Assembly (NCBI GenBank): GCA_024281015.1
Contig: JAMXLL010000356.1
Span: forward strand, 1 to 36,873
Direction of reading: 5' to 3'
DNA: 36,873 bases
Source of the DNA: Candidatus Binataceae bacterium
GTDB taxonomy: Bacteria > Desulfobacterota > Binatia > Binatales > Binataceae
A program made the position numbers and the translations under genes. The first letter of the stretch is position 1, and each line of letters begins with the position of its first letter. The notes under the pieces were generated by a model. It had not been told where the DNA came from. It worked only from the letters and a program-made list of their open reading frames with translations, and did no database searches. Shown here one piece after another: positions 29,670 through 36,873 of this stretch.

Positions 29670-29930
29670 GCCGACCTTTATGGCGGGGTGACTGAGACGG
29701 CGCGAGAGGCGCGGCTGGACTTGCCGCGCCTCTCGGGCGTTTAGGGATTGTGCCCTGCTTGCGTCAACGGGTTTCCTGCCCCAGTTGTTGGACGCGAATG
29801 ACTGGAGACGAACGCATGATTCGGCAAGTTGCGGGCTTCTCTATCCTGCCGCTCCTTTTGTGATCGTGAGCGCCCTTAACGAGTTCCAGCGAAACATCCA
29901 CGCCCGTTTTAGCCCGGCGCGTCAACCCTG
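29670..29930. other. Gap between amidohydrolase and dioxygenase
   Basis: These 261 bp lie between converging genes. They contain the hairpin at 29703-29735 and, at 29816-29863, a 16-codon frame (MIRQVAGFSILPLLL) with GGAGA before its ATG. I take that frame as probably chance. Nothing else is recognised. Confidence 0.5.
29703..29735 (+). terminator. Strong hairpin after the amidohydrolase
   Basis: CGAGAGGCGCGGC (29703-29715) and its exact complement GCCGCGCCTCTCG (29723-29735) give a perfect 13-bp GC-rich stem with a 7-base loop, 34 bp past the amidohydrolase stop. It is followed by GGCGTTTAGG, a poor T run. Position and strength suggest a terminator, perhaps needing Rho or acting as a 3'-end stabiliser, and it may serve both converging genes. 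Confidence 0.6.
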
Positions 29931-30755
29931 CTAGGCGGCCTTGCGCATCACACGCGGTAAGCTGAAGTCATAAACCACTGAGTAATAAGGCTTGGCAAAT
30001 CCTTTGTTTTTCAAGTCTTTCGGATCCTCGTGCTTGGCCGGTGTTACGATCAATGATTGCTTGACCGCACCGACCACGTCTGAATCAATCCACGGGTCGC
30101 CGCTGAAGAAGAGCTGGGTGGTCAGCGTTTCACAAGACTCGTGAGTGATGCGCAAGTGTAGATGCGCGGGGCGCCATGCATGACGGCCAGTTCCTCGCAG
30201 CAATGCGCCGGTCGGGCCATCTTTGGGCACCTGATAAGGCGAAGGTACCCAGGTCTGCACCTCGAATCGTCCGCTCTGATCGGCAATCACGCGAGCGCGC
30301 AGATTCCAGGGCGCCTGATCGGCTGGAATATTGAAATGCGAGTATGCACCTTCGGCATCCGATTGCCACATATCGAGCATCGCACCGCTCAACGCGTCCC
30401 CCTCCACTGATCGAACGGTCCCCGATAGCAACAGTATGTCCCCTGGTTCATTGGCGCGATGTGGCAACACGCAAGGCGACCTCAGGAGCGGTGCTTCAGG
30501 AGCGTAGAACGGACCTTCAACCGAGGTCTCCGTGCCACCACGCCCGGCAGCATCAACCTGGTCAACGGTGGCTTCGAGAAAGACGTCAAACAGCAGCGGG
30601 ATTTCGCCTTTGGCGGCGGTTTCCATCATAAAGGCAATCGCACGCCGATATTCATCATGGCTGATCTGATGCTTGCGAATAAGTCCTCGCAGATTCGCCA
30701 GCAAGTCGTTGACCACCTCGGTAAGCCTGGCATCAGCCGTTTGTGTTCCAGCCAT
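29931..30755 (-). CDS. Intradiol ring-cleavage dioxygenase (hydroxyquinol 1,2-dioxygenase-like)
   Basis: A non-haem Fe(III) enzyme of 274 residues that opens catechol-type rings between the two hydroxyls. All four iron ligands are visible: Tyr138 (EGAYSHF), Tyr174 (PSPYQVP), His198 and His200 (RPAHLHLRI), with the spacing normal for the family. An N-terminal helical dimerisation domain (residues 10-75) and VEGPFYAPEAP precede the beta-sandwich. The layout fits hydroxyquinol or catechol 1,2-dioxygenases better than protocatechuate 3,4-dioxygenase. I chose ATG 30755, since GGAGG lies 5 bases upstream; an ATG at 30782 falls inside an inverted repeat. No maleylacetate reductase or muconate cycloisomerase gene is adjacent, so the pathway is incomplete here. 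Confidence 0.92.
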   Translation of the reverse strand: MAGTQTADARLTEVVNDLLANLRGLIRKHQISHDEYRRAIAFMMETAAKGEIPLLFDVFLEATVDQVDAAGRGGTETSVEGPFYAPEAPLLRSPCVLPHRANEPGDILLLSGTVRSVEGDALSGAMLDMWQSDAEGAYSHFNIPADQAPWNLRARVIADQSGRFEVQTWVPSPYQVPKDGPTGALLRGTGRHAWRPAHLHLRITHESCETLTTQLFFSGDPWIDSDVVGAVKQSLIVTPAKHEDPKDLKNKGFAKPYYSVVYDFSLPRVMRKAA

Positions 30756-30778
30756 AGCAGCCTCCGTATTTGTCTGAC

Positions 30779-30799
30779 TCATCCGGGGCGGCCGGATGA
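30779..30799. promoter_or_regulatory. Inverted repeat upstream of the dioxygenase (possible operator)
   Basis: TCATCCGG (30779-30786) and CCGGATGA (30792-30799) form a perfect 8-bp inverted repeat with a 5-base centre, 24 bp upstream of the chosen dioxygenase start. The size suits a dimeric regulator site, or a leader hairpin. Confidence 0.4.
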
Positions 30800-30943
30800 A
30801 CTGCTACGAAGATAATTACAACTTTCACCATTAGCGCGCGAACGCTCCGATTTGAACCCCATCAAACGGCGACATCGCGAAGGCGGAAAGTTAGAGAGAA
30901 CTCCGCCACTTTCATTTGCATTGATTACAACCCCCTTCTGAAG

Positions 30944-30958
30944 CTGGTTGGTAACCAG
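30944..30958. promoter_or_regulatory. Short dyad in the dioxygenase-ABC intergenic region
   Basis: CTGGTT-GGT-AACCAG is a perfect 6-bp dyad with a 3-base centre, lying 57 bp before the ABC ATPase start. It could be an operator in the divergent control region. Weak on its own. Confidence 0.25.
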
Positions 30959-31014
30959 GCGCGGTCAGACATTTGTCGAATGATATTTGGATGGCATTGG
31001 CCTAAAATCGTTAG

Positions 31015-31917
31015 GTGCGAGCACTGGAGTTAGAGTCAGTCCATAAATCGTTCGATGGTGTGATCGCGATCGATCGGCTCTCGATGGCGATTTCCGACGG
31101 CTGTATCTATGGCTTGTTGGGTCCGAACGGAGCCGGCAAAACTACCGCGATACGGATGATGGTGGGCATCCTCATGCCGGATCGGGGGCAGGTCCGTATT
31201 TTTGGCGAACGCTTCGAACGCCGTCACCTCAGACTAATCGGGTACCTGCCCGAAGAACGCGGCCTGTACCGGAAGGCCAAAATCGACGAATTATTACTCT
31301 ATTTGGGGGAACTCAAAGGACTACGCCGCTCGACAACGCATCGCAGGGTTGTGGAAATCGCTGAACGGCTGGGAATCCGCGCGGCGCTAACGCGGCGGAT
31401 CGAAGAACTCTCAAAAGGGATGGAGCAGAAAATCCAGCTCATCGCTGCGATGATTAATGATCCGCAATTATTGATCCTGGACGAGCCATTCGCCGGACTT
31501 GATCCGCTTAACAGCACCCTCCTGATGGAGTTGCTGCTCGAGTTGAAGCAGGCCGGCCACACGATTTTACTTTCGAGCCATCGCATGGACCGCGTCGAAA
31601 GTCTCTGCGATGAAATCTGCCTGATGAACCACGGCAAAAGCCTCTTGCAGGGTGGACTGGCAGAACTCAAGGCGCGCTTCGGCCGCCGAATACGTCTGGT
31701 CTATCGCGGCGAAGCGCCGCTTCTTCAACAGAATGGCGTCATCAAATCCCGCGGGCAGGGCGGAAACGTCGTGGAAGCGTGGTTAGGTCCAGGTACAGAC
31801 GGGCAGGAATTGCTGCAGACCGTCGCTACGACCGCAACGATTGTAAGCTATGAGGCGGTTGAGCCTTCATTGGAGGAGATCTTCATCGAAGCAGTGGGAA
31901 GCCATGATGGCGTTTGA
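31015..31917 (+). CDS. ABC transporter ATP-binding protein (NatA/DUF4162 type)
   Basis: The 300-residue ATPase of an ABC-2 export system. Walker A is GPNGAGKT at 36-43, the signature LSKGM at 132-136, Walker B LLILDEP at 152-158 with the catalytic Glu157, and the H-loop LLSSHRMDRVE near 187. A C-terminal domain of about 75 residues (from GGLAELKARFGRRIRLVY) matches the DUF4162 extension of NatA-like proteins. It starts with GTG at 31015; no strong ribosome site precedes it. It overlaps its permease partner by 14 bases, so the two are translationally coupled and form one exporter. Substrate unknown; NatAB sodium export is one family precedent. Confidence 0.94.
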   Translation: MRALELESVHKSFDGVIAIDRLSMAISDGCIYGLLGPNGAGKTTAIRMMVGILMPDRGQVRIFGERFERRHLRLIGYLPEERGLYRKAKIDELLLYLGELKGLRRSTTHRRVVEIAERLGIRAALTRRIEELSKGMEQKIQLIAAMINDPQLLILDEPFAGLDPLNSTLLMELLLELKQAGHTILLSSHRMDRVESLCDEICLMNHGKSLLQGGLAELKARFGRRIRLVYRGEAPLLQQNGVIKSRGQGGNVVEAWLGPGTDGQELLQTVATTATIVSYEAVEPSLEEIFIEAVGSHDGV

Positions 31918-33169
31918 GGAAATCCGTGCGGTGTGGCTGGTGCTCCGCCGCGAGTACGTTGAACGTGTAAAATCGTTCTCTTTTCTCGCCAGCACGTTTG
32001 CCGCACCCCTCCTGTTTCTGGCAGCCTCGGCGACGCCCGCGTTGTTCGCAACTCCGCACCCAGTCGCCCCGAAAAATGTCGTGATAGCCGGCGCCGCGCC
32101 GCAGGAGGCACGCCAGATTGCGGAGATGTTTCAGAGTTTCGGGCGCTATCGAGTCACTCTCGCGACCAACACGACGCCTGAGGAACATGCCGAACTGACC
32201 GCGATGGTACGGAATTCACAGATCGAGGGCTTTGTCTGGCTCGACGCGCCAGCGATAGCCAGTGGACGGGTTGTCTATACCTCGCGCTCGGGACTCGATG
32301 CCGATGGGCGCGACCGCCTGCGCCGCATCATTTATCTCGCCCTTCTTCGGACCCGTTTAGCCGCTCGCGGGCTGGCCCCAAGCGAGATAGAGCGCGCTCT
32401 GCAACCGGTTACATTCAGTGTAGTTGCCTTGCGCGGTAAGGGTTCAGGCAAATCGGAGGGCGACCCGATTGCCGTTATCGTGGTCACCGTCACGCTCATC
32501 ACGATACTCGAAATGAGCCTGCTGTCTTATGGGATAATCGTGATGCGGTCGGTACTTGAGGACAAGACCTCACGCATGGTGGAGATTCTGCTTTGCTCGG
32601 TAACGCCGCGTGCGCTCATGGCAGGCAAAGTCCTGGGCATCGGCGGTTTAAGTTTTACACAGGCGGTGATCTGGGGCGCGATGGCGGCCGGCGGGGTCAC
32701 TATGGCCTCCCGGATACCAGCTACCGGCGTGGCATCCGGTTTCACGCTGGGCCCCGGCTCATTAGCGGTCTTCACTCTTTTCTATGTGCTGGGTTACCTT
32801 TTGTACAGTTCACTGTATGCTGCCTTGGGCGCTGCATTTAACAGTGCCGATGACGCGCAATACTGGAGTTTCGTCCTGACCTTACCGCTGCTGTTCGCCG
32901 GAATGGCGGCCTGGTCGCTGTTTGAGCAGGCCGATTCGGCCATTGCCGTTGCCCTATCATTGGTACCGCCCCTTGCACCGGTAATGATGAGCATGCGAAT
33001 CGCGACAGGGGCGGCGCCCGGCTGGCAAATAGCCATTTCGGCGGTACTGATGATCGCCGCTATTTACGCGGCCTGGGTATTATCGGCCCGGATTTATCGG
33101 GTTGGTACTTTAATGTTTGGCAAAAAGCCGAGCTTGCGTGAAATCAGCCGATGGGTGCGCTACGCGTGA
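31904..33169 (+). CDS. ABC-2 type permease (NatB-like)
   Basis: A 421-residue membrane partner of the preceding ATPase. I chose ATG 31904 (or 31907) because MMAFEEIRAVWLVLRREYV is the usual cytoplasmic start of this family. The first membrane helix is about residues 25-48. A large extracytoplasmic domain follows (about 55-185). Then come about five helices beginning IAVIVVTVTLITILEMSLLS, with the family motif LEDKTSRMVEILLCSVTP between the first two of these. The last segment is MIAAIYAAWVLSARIYRVGT. Layout matches NatB/YhaP-type ABC-2 permeases. Coupled to the ATPase by overlap; no lone binding protein is nearby, consistent with export. Confidence 0.92.
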   Translation: MMAFEEIRAVWLVLRREYVERVKSFSFLASTFAAPLLFLAASATPALFATPHPVAPKNVVIAGAAPQEARQIAEMFQSFGRYRVTLATNTTPEEHAELTAMVRNSQIEGFVWLDAPAIASGRVVYTSRSGLDADGRDRLRRIIYLALLRTRLAARGLAPSEIERALQPVTFSVVALRGKGSGKSEGDPIAVIVVTVTLITILEMSLLSYGIIVMRSVLEDKTSRMVEILLCSVTPRALMAGKVLGIGGLSFTQAVIWGAMAAGGVTMASRIPATGVASGFTLGPGSLAVFTLFYVLGYLLYSSLYAALGAAFNSADDAQYWSFVLTLPLLFAGMAAWSLFEQADSAIAVALSLVPPLAPVMMSMRIATGAAPGWQIAISAVLMIAAIYAAWVLSARIYRVGTLMFGKKPSLREISRWVRYA

Positions 33170-33197
33170 GATAGTGGCCGCCCGTTGGACGCGTGCT

Positions 33198-33227
33198 TTG
33201 TCTGGTCGCGCACTAAGCTCATAAATT
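33198..33227 (+). promoter_or_regulatory. Candidate promoter of the flavin oxidoreductase
   Basis: TTGTCT (33198-33203) and TAAATT (33222-33227) are 18 bp apart, 23 bp upstream of the ATG at 33251. Fair match by eye only. Confidence 0.3.
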
Positions 33228-33250
33228 GAAGACCAAGCGGGGAGCCGGTC

Positions 33251-34636
33251 ATGATCGAAATAGGCGTATTCCATAACGGCGCTAGCGACCTCCCAACCAT
33301 TACTTCACCGGATGGGGTTGAGGTTAATGATGGTACACTCGCCGAAGTCCATGAGAGCAATCAGCGGGTATTGCTAGAGCAGATTCGTCAGGGAATTCTC
33401 GCCGACCGCCTCGGTTTTAACTACTTCTTCATGACCGAGCATCATTTCCAGCCAGAGGGCGCCGAGTTCAGTCCCAACCCGTTACTGGCGGAAACGGCCA
33501 TTGCTGCGCGCACCAATCAAATACGGCTCGGCCAAGCGGCGAATATCATTACCTGGTGGCATCCAATTCGAATTGCCGAGCAGGCGGCGATGCTCGACGT
33601 GATCAGTGGTGGCCGGCTGGAATTTGGTATCGGCCGCGGTTACCAGCCACGCGAAGCGGAAGTCTTCGGTTGGCCTTTTGCGACCATCCAGGACCAGGAG
33701 CGCAATCGCGCTTATTACCAGGAAGCCTACGAGATCATCATCAAAGCGTGGACACAATCCTCATTTTCGCATCAGGGCCAGTTTTTCACCGTCCCGCCGG
33801 TATTCACCCGCTGGAATCACAAACAAACCATCGCCTATTTCAAAATGCCCAAAGCCGGCCGCCCGCTCGAACAGGTGGTGCAACTGGGCCCGCCTGACCC
33901 GTACGGCGGAGCAAACCCGGTGACGCAAAGCGCGACCATTTTGCGAGAACTGCAGGTCTTCCCGCAGCCCATTCAAAAACCGCATCCGCAGGTCTGGGAA
34001 CCGCTCACGACAGAACGCTCTATTCGCTGGGCGGCGCAGCGCGGAGTCAACGGCTACTTCATCGTTGAGCCGATTTCGCGCCTGCGGCGCAACATCGAGA
34101 TCTATTACGAAGAAGCCGAGAAATGCGGATGGCCCGACAGGTTGGGCCGCGGCAAGTTCAAGTATGGTTGGGATTGCGAACGGCGACGCGGCATCATGAC
34201 TGGCCGTTATGTCCATCTGACGATGCCGGGCAAAAATCCCGACCGTGAGCGCCAGCGGTTCCTGCGCGCTCTCGAATTACAATGGGACTACTATGGACCG
34301 TTCGGCTTTGCCGCCGTGCTCGCCGACGAAAATGAGCCCTTGTACGACATCAGCAAGCGCGTGAGCGGCGAAACTCTGCTCAAAAAGGGTGTCGCGCTCG
34401 CCGGTCGCCCTTCGGACGTTGCGGAGGAACTTCTCAAAATCAAGGATCGTTGCGGCTACGAAGATTATATCGTCAATGCCTGGTTCGAGACCGGCGGTTT
34501 CGAGGGGCACGAGATCGAGGACCAGATGCAGTACTTCGCCGAAGAAGTATCGCCGCTGTTAAAGCGGGCTTGCGGCGGCCAAATTGAGAATCCGCCGGTG
34601 TCGGTGAGGCTCGACCCTCGCACCAGCAAGCATTAG
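33251..34636 (+). CDS. LLM-class flavin-dependent oxidoreductase (long form)
   Basis: A 461-residue luciferase-like oxidoreductase. The N-terminal half is typical: GILADRLGFNYFFMTEHHF, TNQIRLGQAANIITWWHP, MLDVISGGRLEFGIGRGYQP and YQEAYEIIIKAWTQSSFSHQ. The family's usual length is about 330-380; the extra residues lie in the middle (about 190-235, with AGRPLEQVVQLGPPDPYGGA) and near 295-350. Closest are the alkanal monooxygenase-like group-A enzymes, but the substrate is unknown. GGGGAG about 7 bases before the ATG supports the start. It probably has its own promoter and sits 81 bp after the ABC permease. Confidence 0.9.
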   Translation: MIEIGVFHNGASDLPTITSPDGVEVNDGTLAEVHESNQRVLLEQIRQGILADRLGFNYFFMTEHHFQPEGAEFSPNPLLAETAIAARTNQIRLGQAANIITWWHPIRIAEQAAMLDVISGGRLEFGIGRGYQPREAEVFGWPFATIQDQERNRAYYQEAYEIIIKAWTQSSFSHQGQFFTVPPVFTRWNHKQTIAYFKMPKAGRPLEQVVQLGPPDPYGGANPVTQSATILRELQVFPQPIQKPHPQVWEPLTTERSIRWAAQRGVNGYFIVEPISRLRRNIEIYYEEAEKCGWPDRLGRGKFKYGWDCERRRGIMTGRYVHLTMPGKNPDRERQRFLRALELQWDYYGPFGFAAVLADENEPLYDISKRVSGETLLKKGVALAGRPSDVAEELLKIKDRCGYEDYIVNAWFETGGFEGHEIEDQMQYFAEEVSPLLKRACGGQIENPPVSVRLDPRTSKH

Positions 34637-34769
34637 CTACTTTGGTTCATCAGGCATCGGCCTCCTACTTTTTTGCGGAGACATGACGCCAGGCCCACCG
34701 CATATGCGCCTCAGGTGCCCTGATTCACTTGGCAATGATTTTCGAGCGTCTTACGGAGAAGGTCGGAAG

Positions 34770-35324
34770 TCAGGTTGATTGCTTCCGCGTGACCGTTGTC
34801 ATCCATGGTGGCTTCAGGCGCACGATTTTCCCAAAAACGGGACAAGTCTTTTCATGGGCTCCCGGCAGATAGCCGATGCTCAGCAGGAATTCACCGGTTA
34901 TTTCTCCACCCGTGAAAAGGAAGGTCTTCTTGAATAGCTTAACCCAGTCAGGTTTGCTGAGCGGATGATGGCCTGCGAGCCATGCGGCGAACGCGCCGTG
35001 TTCAGCGCGTAATTGCCGAATTCGCCGCGCATTCTCGATAGCTGCGTCGATTTTCAGACGATTGCGAACAATGGCGGCATCATTGAGCAGGCGGTCTCGA
35101 TCCCGGCTCCCGTAATTTGCCACGCGGTCGACCTGGAAATTATCGTATGCAACGCGGAAACTGGAGCGCTTGGCCAGAATCGTCGTCCACGAGAGCCCGG
35201 CCTGATTGATTTCGAGCACGAGCCGCTCGAAGAGCGCCGACTCATCGCTGACAGGAAAACCGTATTCCCGCTCATGGTAAGGGCCATGCAAAGGATGTTG
35301 GGGCGCAATCTGGCAGTAGCTCAT
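34770..35324 (-). CDS. tag: DNA-3-methyladenine glycosylase I
   Basis: Removes 3-methyladenine from alkylated DNA by cutting the glycosidic bond. From ATG 35324 the protein has 184 residues, near the 187 of E. coli Tag. Numbering agrees closely: zinc ligands Cys4 and His17, substrate residues Tyr16, Glu38 and Trp46 fall at the same positions, and the C-terminal pair is His157 and Cys161 (AHEKTCPVF), with the same His-x3-Cys spacing as the E. coli pair. A longer frame to 35450 would overlap the divergent transporter and adds no Tag-like sequence. No ribosome site precedes the ATG, but TATACG lies 8 bases upstream, which fits a leaderless transcript. The start is 49 bp from the divergent MFS gene. 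Confidence 0.93.
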   Translation of the reverse strand: MSYCQIAPQHPLHGPYHEREYGFPVSDESALFERLVLEINQAGLSWTTILAKRSSFRVAYDNFQVDRVANYGSRDRDRLLNDAAIVRNRLKIDAAIENARRIRQLRAEHGAFAAWLAGHHPLSKPDWVKLFKKTFLFTGGEITGEFLLSIGYLPGAHEKTCPVFGKIVRLKPPWMTTVTRKQST

Positions 35325-35373
35325 GGGAGCTTCGTATAGCGAACTGGCCGACAGGTTAATAGGGTGCTTGCTG

Positions 35374-36633
35374 ATGGGGAGCAGGTCAAATTTGCCGGAT
35401 CCGGGGTTCGACTCTGCGCGCTCGTGGTTGATGGCCGCGCTTGCGTTCATGACTTGTCTGGTCGCATTCGGCGTCGTTTACAGTTTCGGCGACTTCTTCA
35501 AACCGATGGCGTCCGAATTCGGCGCGAGCCGCGCGACCACCTCGGCAGTCTTCGCGATTACTGCGGCAATGTACAATTTGCTTGGTGTTGTCGGCGGCCA
35601 TCTTTCCGACCGCTTTGGTCCGCGGCCTGTCATGTTAGCTGGTGCCCTTGCGATGGGGGCGGGCCTGCTTGCTACTTCGTATATCGATCGGCTCTGGATG
35701 ATTTATCTGACGTACGGTGTCGGGATCGGGTTTGGCGTTGCTCTCACGTACGTGCCGATGCTGGCTGTGGTTGGCGGATGGTTTGTGCAGCAGCGCAACA
35801 CCGCGATGGGAGTAGCGGTAAGCGGGATAGGATGCGGCACTCTGCTGTTCGCCCCGCTGGCGGCGTGGCTGATCGAGTTATATGGCTGGCGCCAGGCCTA
35901 TGCTCTGCTCGCGGCGTTTGCCTGCGCATGTTTGGCGATTTGTGCCCTGCTGGCCGAGAGTCCGCCCAATCCGATCACCACTGCGCGGCTGAACCTCTGG
36001 CAGGCAGCCCGGACGCCGAACTTCGGCCGCTTGTATCTTTCATCCGTGCTCATTTCCGTCGCGATCTACACTCCGTTCGTCTACCTGCCCGATTTCGCCG
36101 AGAGCCTTGGGATCGACGACATCCGCTCAGCCTCGCTGGTCGGCTTTATCGGAGCTGCCAGCATTGGCGGGCGTCTCGCTCTGGGGACCGCGGCCGATCG
36201 TGCCGGTATCATTCCGTTATACAAGTTCACCACAATTGCGCTGGCATTGAGCTACGTCATTTGGATCCTGTCGCATTCGTATCGCTCTCTAGTCATTTTT
36301 ACGGTCCTGATGGGAGCTGCATACGGCGGCCTGGTAGCTCTATCACCGGCGGTGGTGGCCGAATTATTTGGGGTCATTGGGCTCGGCGCGATGCTTGGCG
36401 CGCTGTTCACCAGTTCCGCGATCAGTTCATTGGCGGGCCCACCACTGGTTGGCTTTCTGATGGATTACAGTGGCAGTGCTATTTGGCCGCCGTTATTTGC
36501 GGGCGCCTCCGGAGTGCTCGCGTTTATCGTCCTGATGCCGCTCGGACGGGCAAAAAATAGTGCGCGGGGAATACACGGCCCGGAACGGTCTGCCGATTCG
36601 GGCGAGAGCCGTTCAACTCGGGTAAGCGGCTGA
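35374..36633 (+). CDS. MFS transporter (monocarboxylate / oxalate-formate antiporter-like)
   Basis: A 419-residue major facilitator with twelve membrane helices. ATG 35374 is chosen: AGGGTG lies about 8 bases upstream and the first helix (WLMAALAFMTCLVAFGVVYS) then comes after about 17 residues. Family signs are the loop 2-3 motif GGHLSDRFGPRPVM, SFGDFFKPMASEFGASRATTSAVF in helix 1-2 and the central loop at about 205. The pattern of GASR and GVVGGHLSDRFG is typical of the OFA and monocarboxylate porter branch, so a small carboxylate is a likely substrate, which is inference. The polar tail ends at 36633. Divergent from tag. Confidence 0.9.
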   Translation: MGSRSNLPDPGFDSARSWLMAALAFMTCLVAFGVVYSFGDFFKPMASEFGASRATTSAVFAITAAMYNLLGVVGGHLSDRFGPRPVMLAGALAMGAGLLATSYIDRLWMIYLTYGVGIGFGVALTYVPMLAVVGGWFVQQRNTAMGVAVSGIGCGTLLFAPLAAWLIELYGWRQAYALLAAFACACLAICALLAESPPNPITTARLNLWQAARTPNFGRLYLSSVLISVAIYTPFVYLPDFAESLGIDDIRSASLVGFIGAASIGGRLALGTAADRAGIIPLYKFTTIALALSYVIWILSHSYRSLVIFTVLMGAAYGGLVALSPAVVAELFGVIGLGAMLGALFTSSAISSLAGPPLVGFLMDYSGSAIWPPLFAGASGVLAFIVLMPLGRAKNSARGIHGPERSADSGESRSTRVSG

Positions 36634-36873
36634 GAGCCTTGAGCCCCTTCGTCGGAGATCCGAGCTCCGCGCCGGCCGCCGCGCCAGCGCCGCGCCATCA
36701 AGGATACTTTCAGGCACGATGCGGCCGTCAATTCACGTCCTCGGCACGTGAAGCGGCGGTCAAGCAAGGATCAAAGCGGAGACTTTCGAATCCTCAGCGC
36801 CGAAGGGCCATCGCGCTGGTGCGCGTCCACCAACTGCCCGGGGGGGTCGTCGCTTTTTTTCCCGGGCTCACCC
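36634..36873. other. Right-end region without a supported gene
   Basis: No frame with coding character or ribosome site is seen in these 240 bases. Very GC-rich at 36667-36700. The last 40 bases hold GCCCGGG and CCCGGGC (36836-36842 and 36861-36867) around an 18-base loop with G and T runs. This could be an end-of-contig artefact or a hairpin. Confidence 0.4.

Noticed and set aside
29816-29863. A 16-codon frame with a ribosome site and hydrophobic residues
   Set aside because: Too short to support. The stop falls before any mature part, and no in-frame continuation exists; a frameshifted remnant is possible but not shown.
35364-36560. A 398-codon plus-strand frame in the MFS gene
   Set aside because: It overlaps the MFS gene in another frame; its product is rich in Arg, Cys and Trp and has no family resemblance, as expected of a shadow frame in GC-rich DNA.

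Overview
The window is about 60% GC by eye, gene-dense, and reads as ordinary chromosome of a Gram-negative, rod-shaped bacterium. The gene mix is typical of soil or subsurface bacteria of the Binatota, Desulfobacterota or Myxococcota type: many luciferase-like flavin oxidoreductases, an acyl-CoA dehydrogenase, amidohydrolases, a long-form PyrF, and divergent ferritin-like proteins. This placement is an inference from gene content only; there is no rRNA or other marker in the window. I see no phage, insertion sequence, CRISPR array, tRNA or rRNA.

Region 1 (1-5536, all minus strand) holds a flavin oxidoreductase cut by the window edge, an acyl-CoA dehydrogenase, a small ferritin-like protein, an alpha/beta serine hydrolase, and a PpiD-type periplasmic folding chaperone. 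Region 2 (5749-11721, plus strand) is the rod-shape (elongasome) locus mreB-mreC-mreD-mrdA-rodA followed by an 80-codon gene I cannot name. MreB filaments, MreC/MreD, the PBP2 transpeptidase and the RodA glycosyltransferase together make lateral-wall peptidoglycan. Region 3 (11772-17194) has dprA-topA on the minus strand, a diiron ferritin-like gene on the plus strand, and pyrF convergent with it.

Region 4 (17407-24350) has a thiamine-diphosphate enzyme of the acetolactate synthase superfamily lying between two small secreted proteins. It is followed by a divergent pair (HpcH/HpaI aldolase on minus, D-aminoacylase-like amidohydrolase on plus) and an NtaA/DszA-type flavin monooxygenase. Region 5 (24543-28325) is one 1260-codon gene for a membrane protein with a large extracytoplasmic receptor-like domain and about ten C-terminal membrane helices. 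It is the least explained gene in the window. Region 6 (28524-36633) carries an amidohydrolase-2 family enzyme, an intradiol (hydroxyquinol-type) dioxygenase divergent from an ABC-2 transporter pair, a third flavin oxidoreductase, a DNA-3-methyladenine glycosylase I, and a divergent MFS transporter. The last 240 bases hold no gene I can support.

The housekeeping core (cell shape, topoisomerase, DprA, PyrF) is confidently assigned. The surrounding enzymes suggest scattered catabolism of acyl, N-acyl and aromatic compounds, but no complete pathway is visible. The best leads for something undescribed are the 1260-codon protein, the missing canonical start codon of mreC, a lone cysteine pair in PpiD, and inverted repeats upstream of the dioxygenase.
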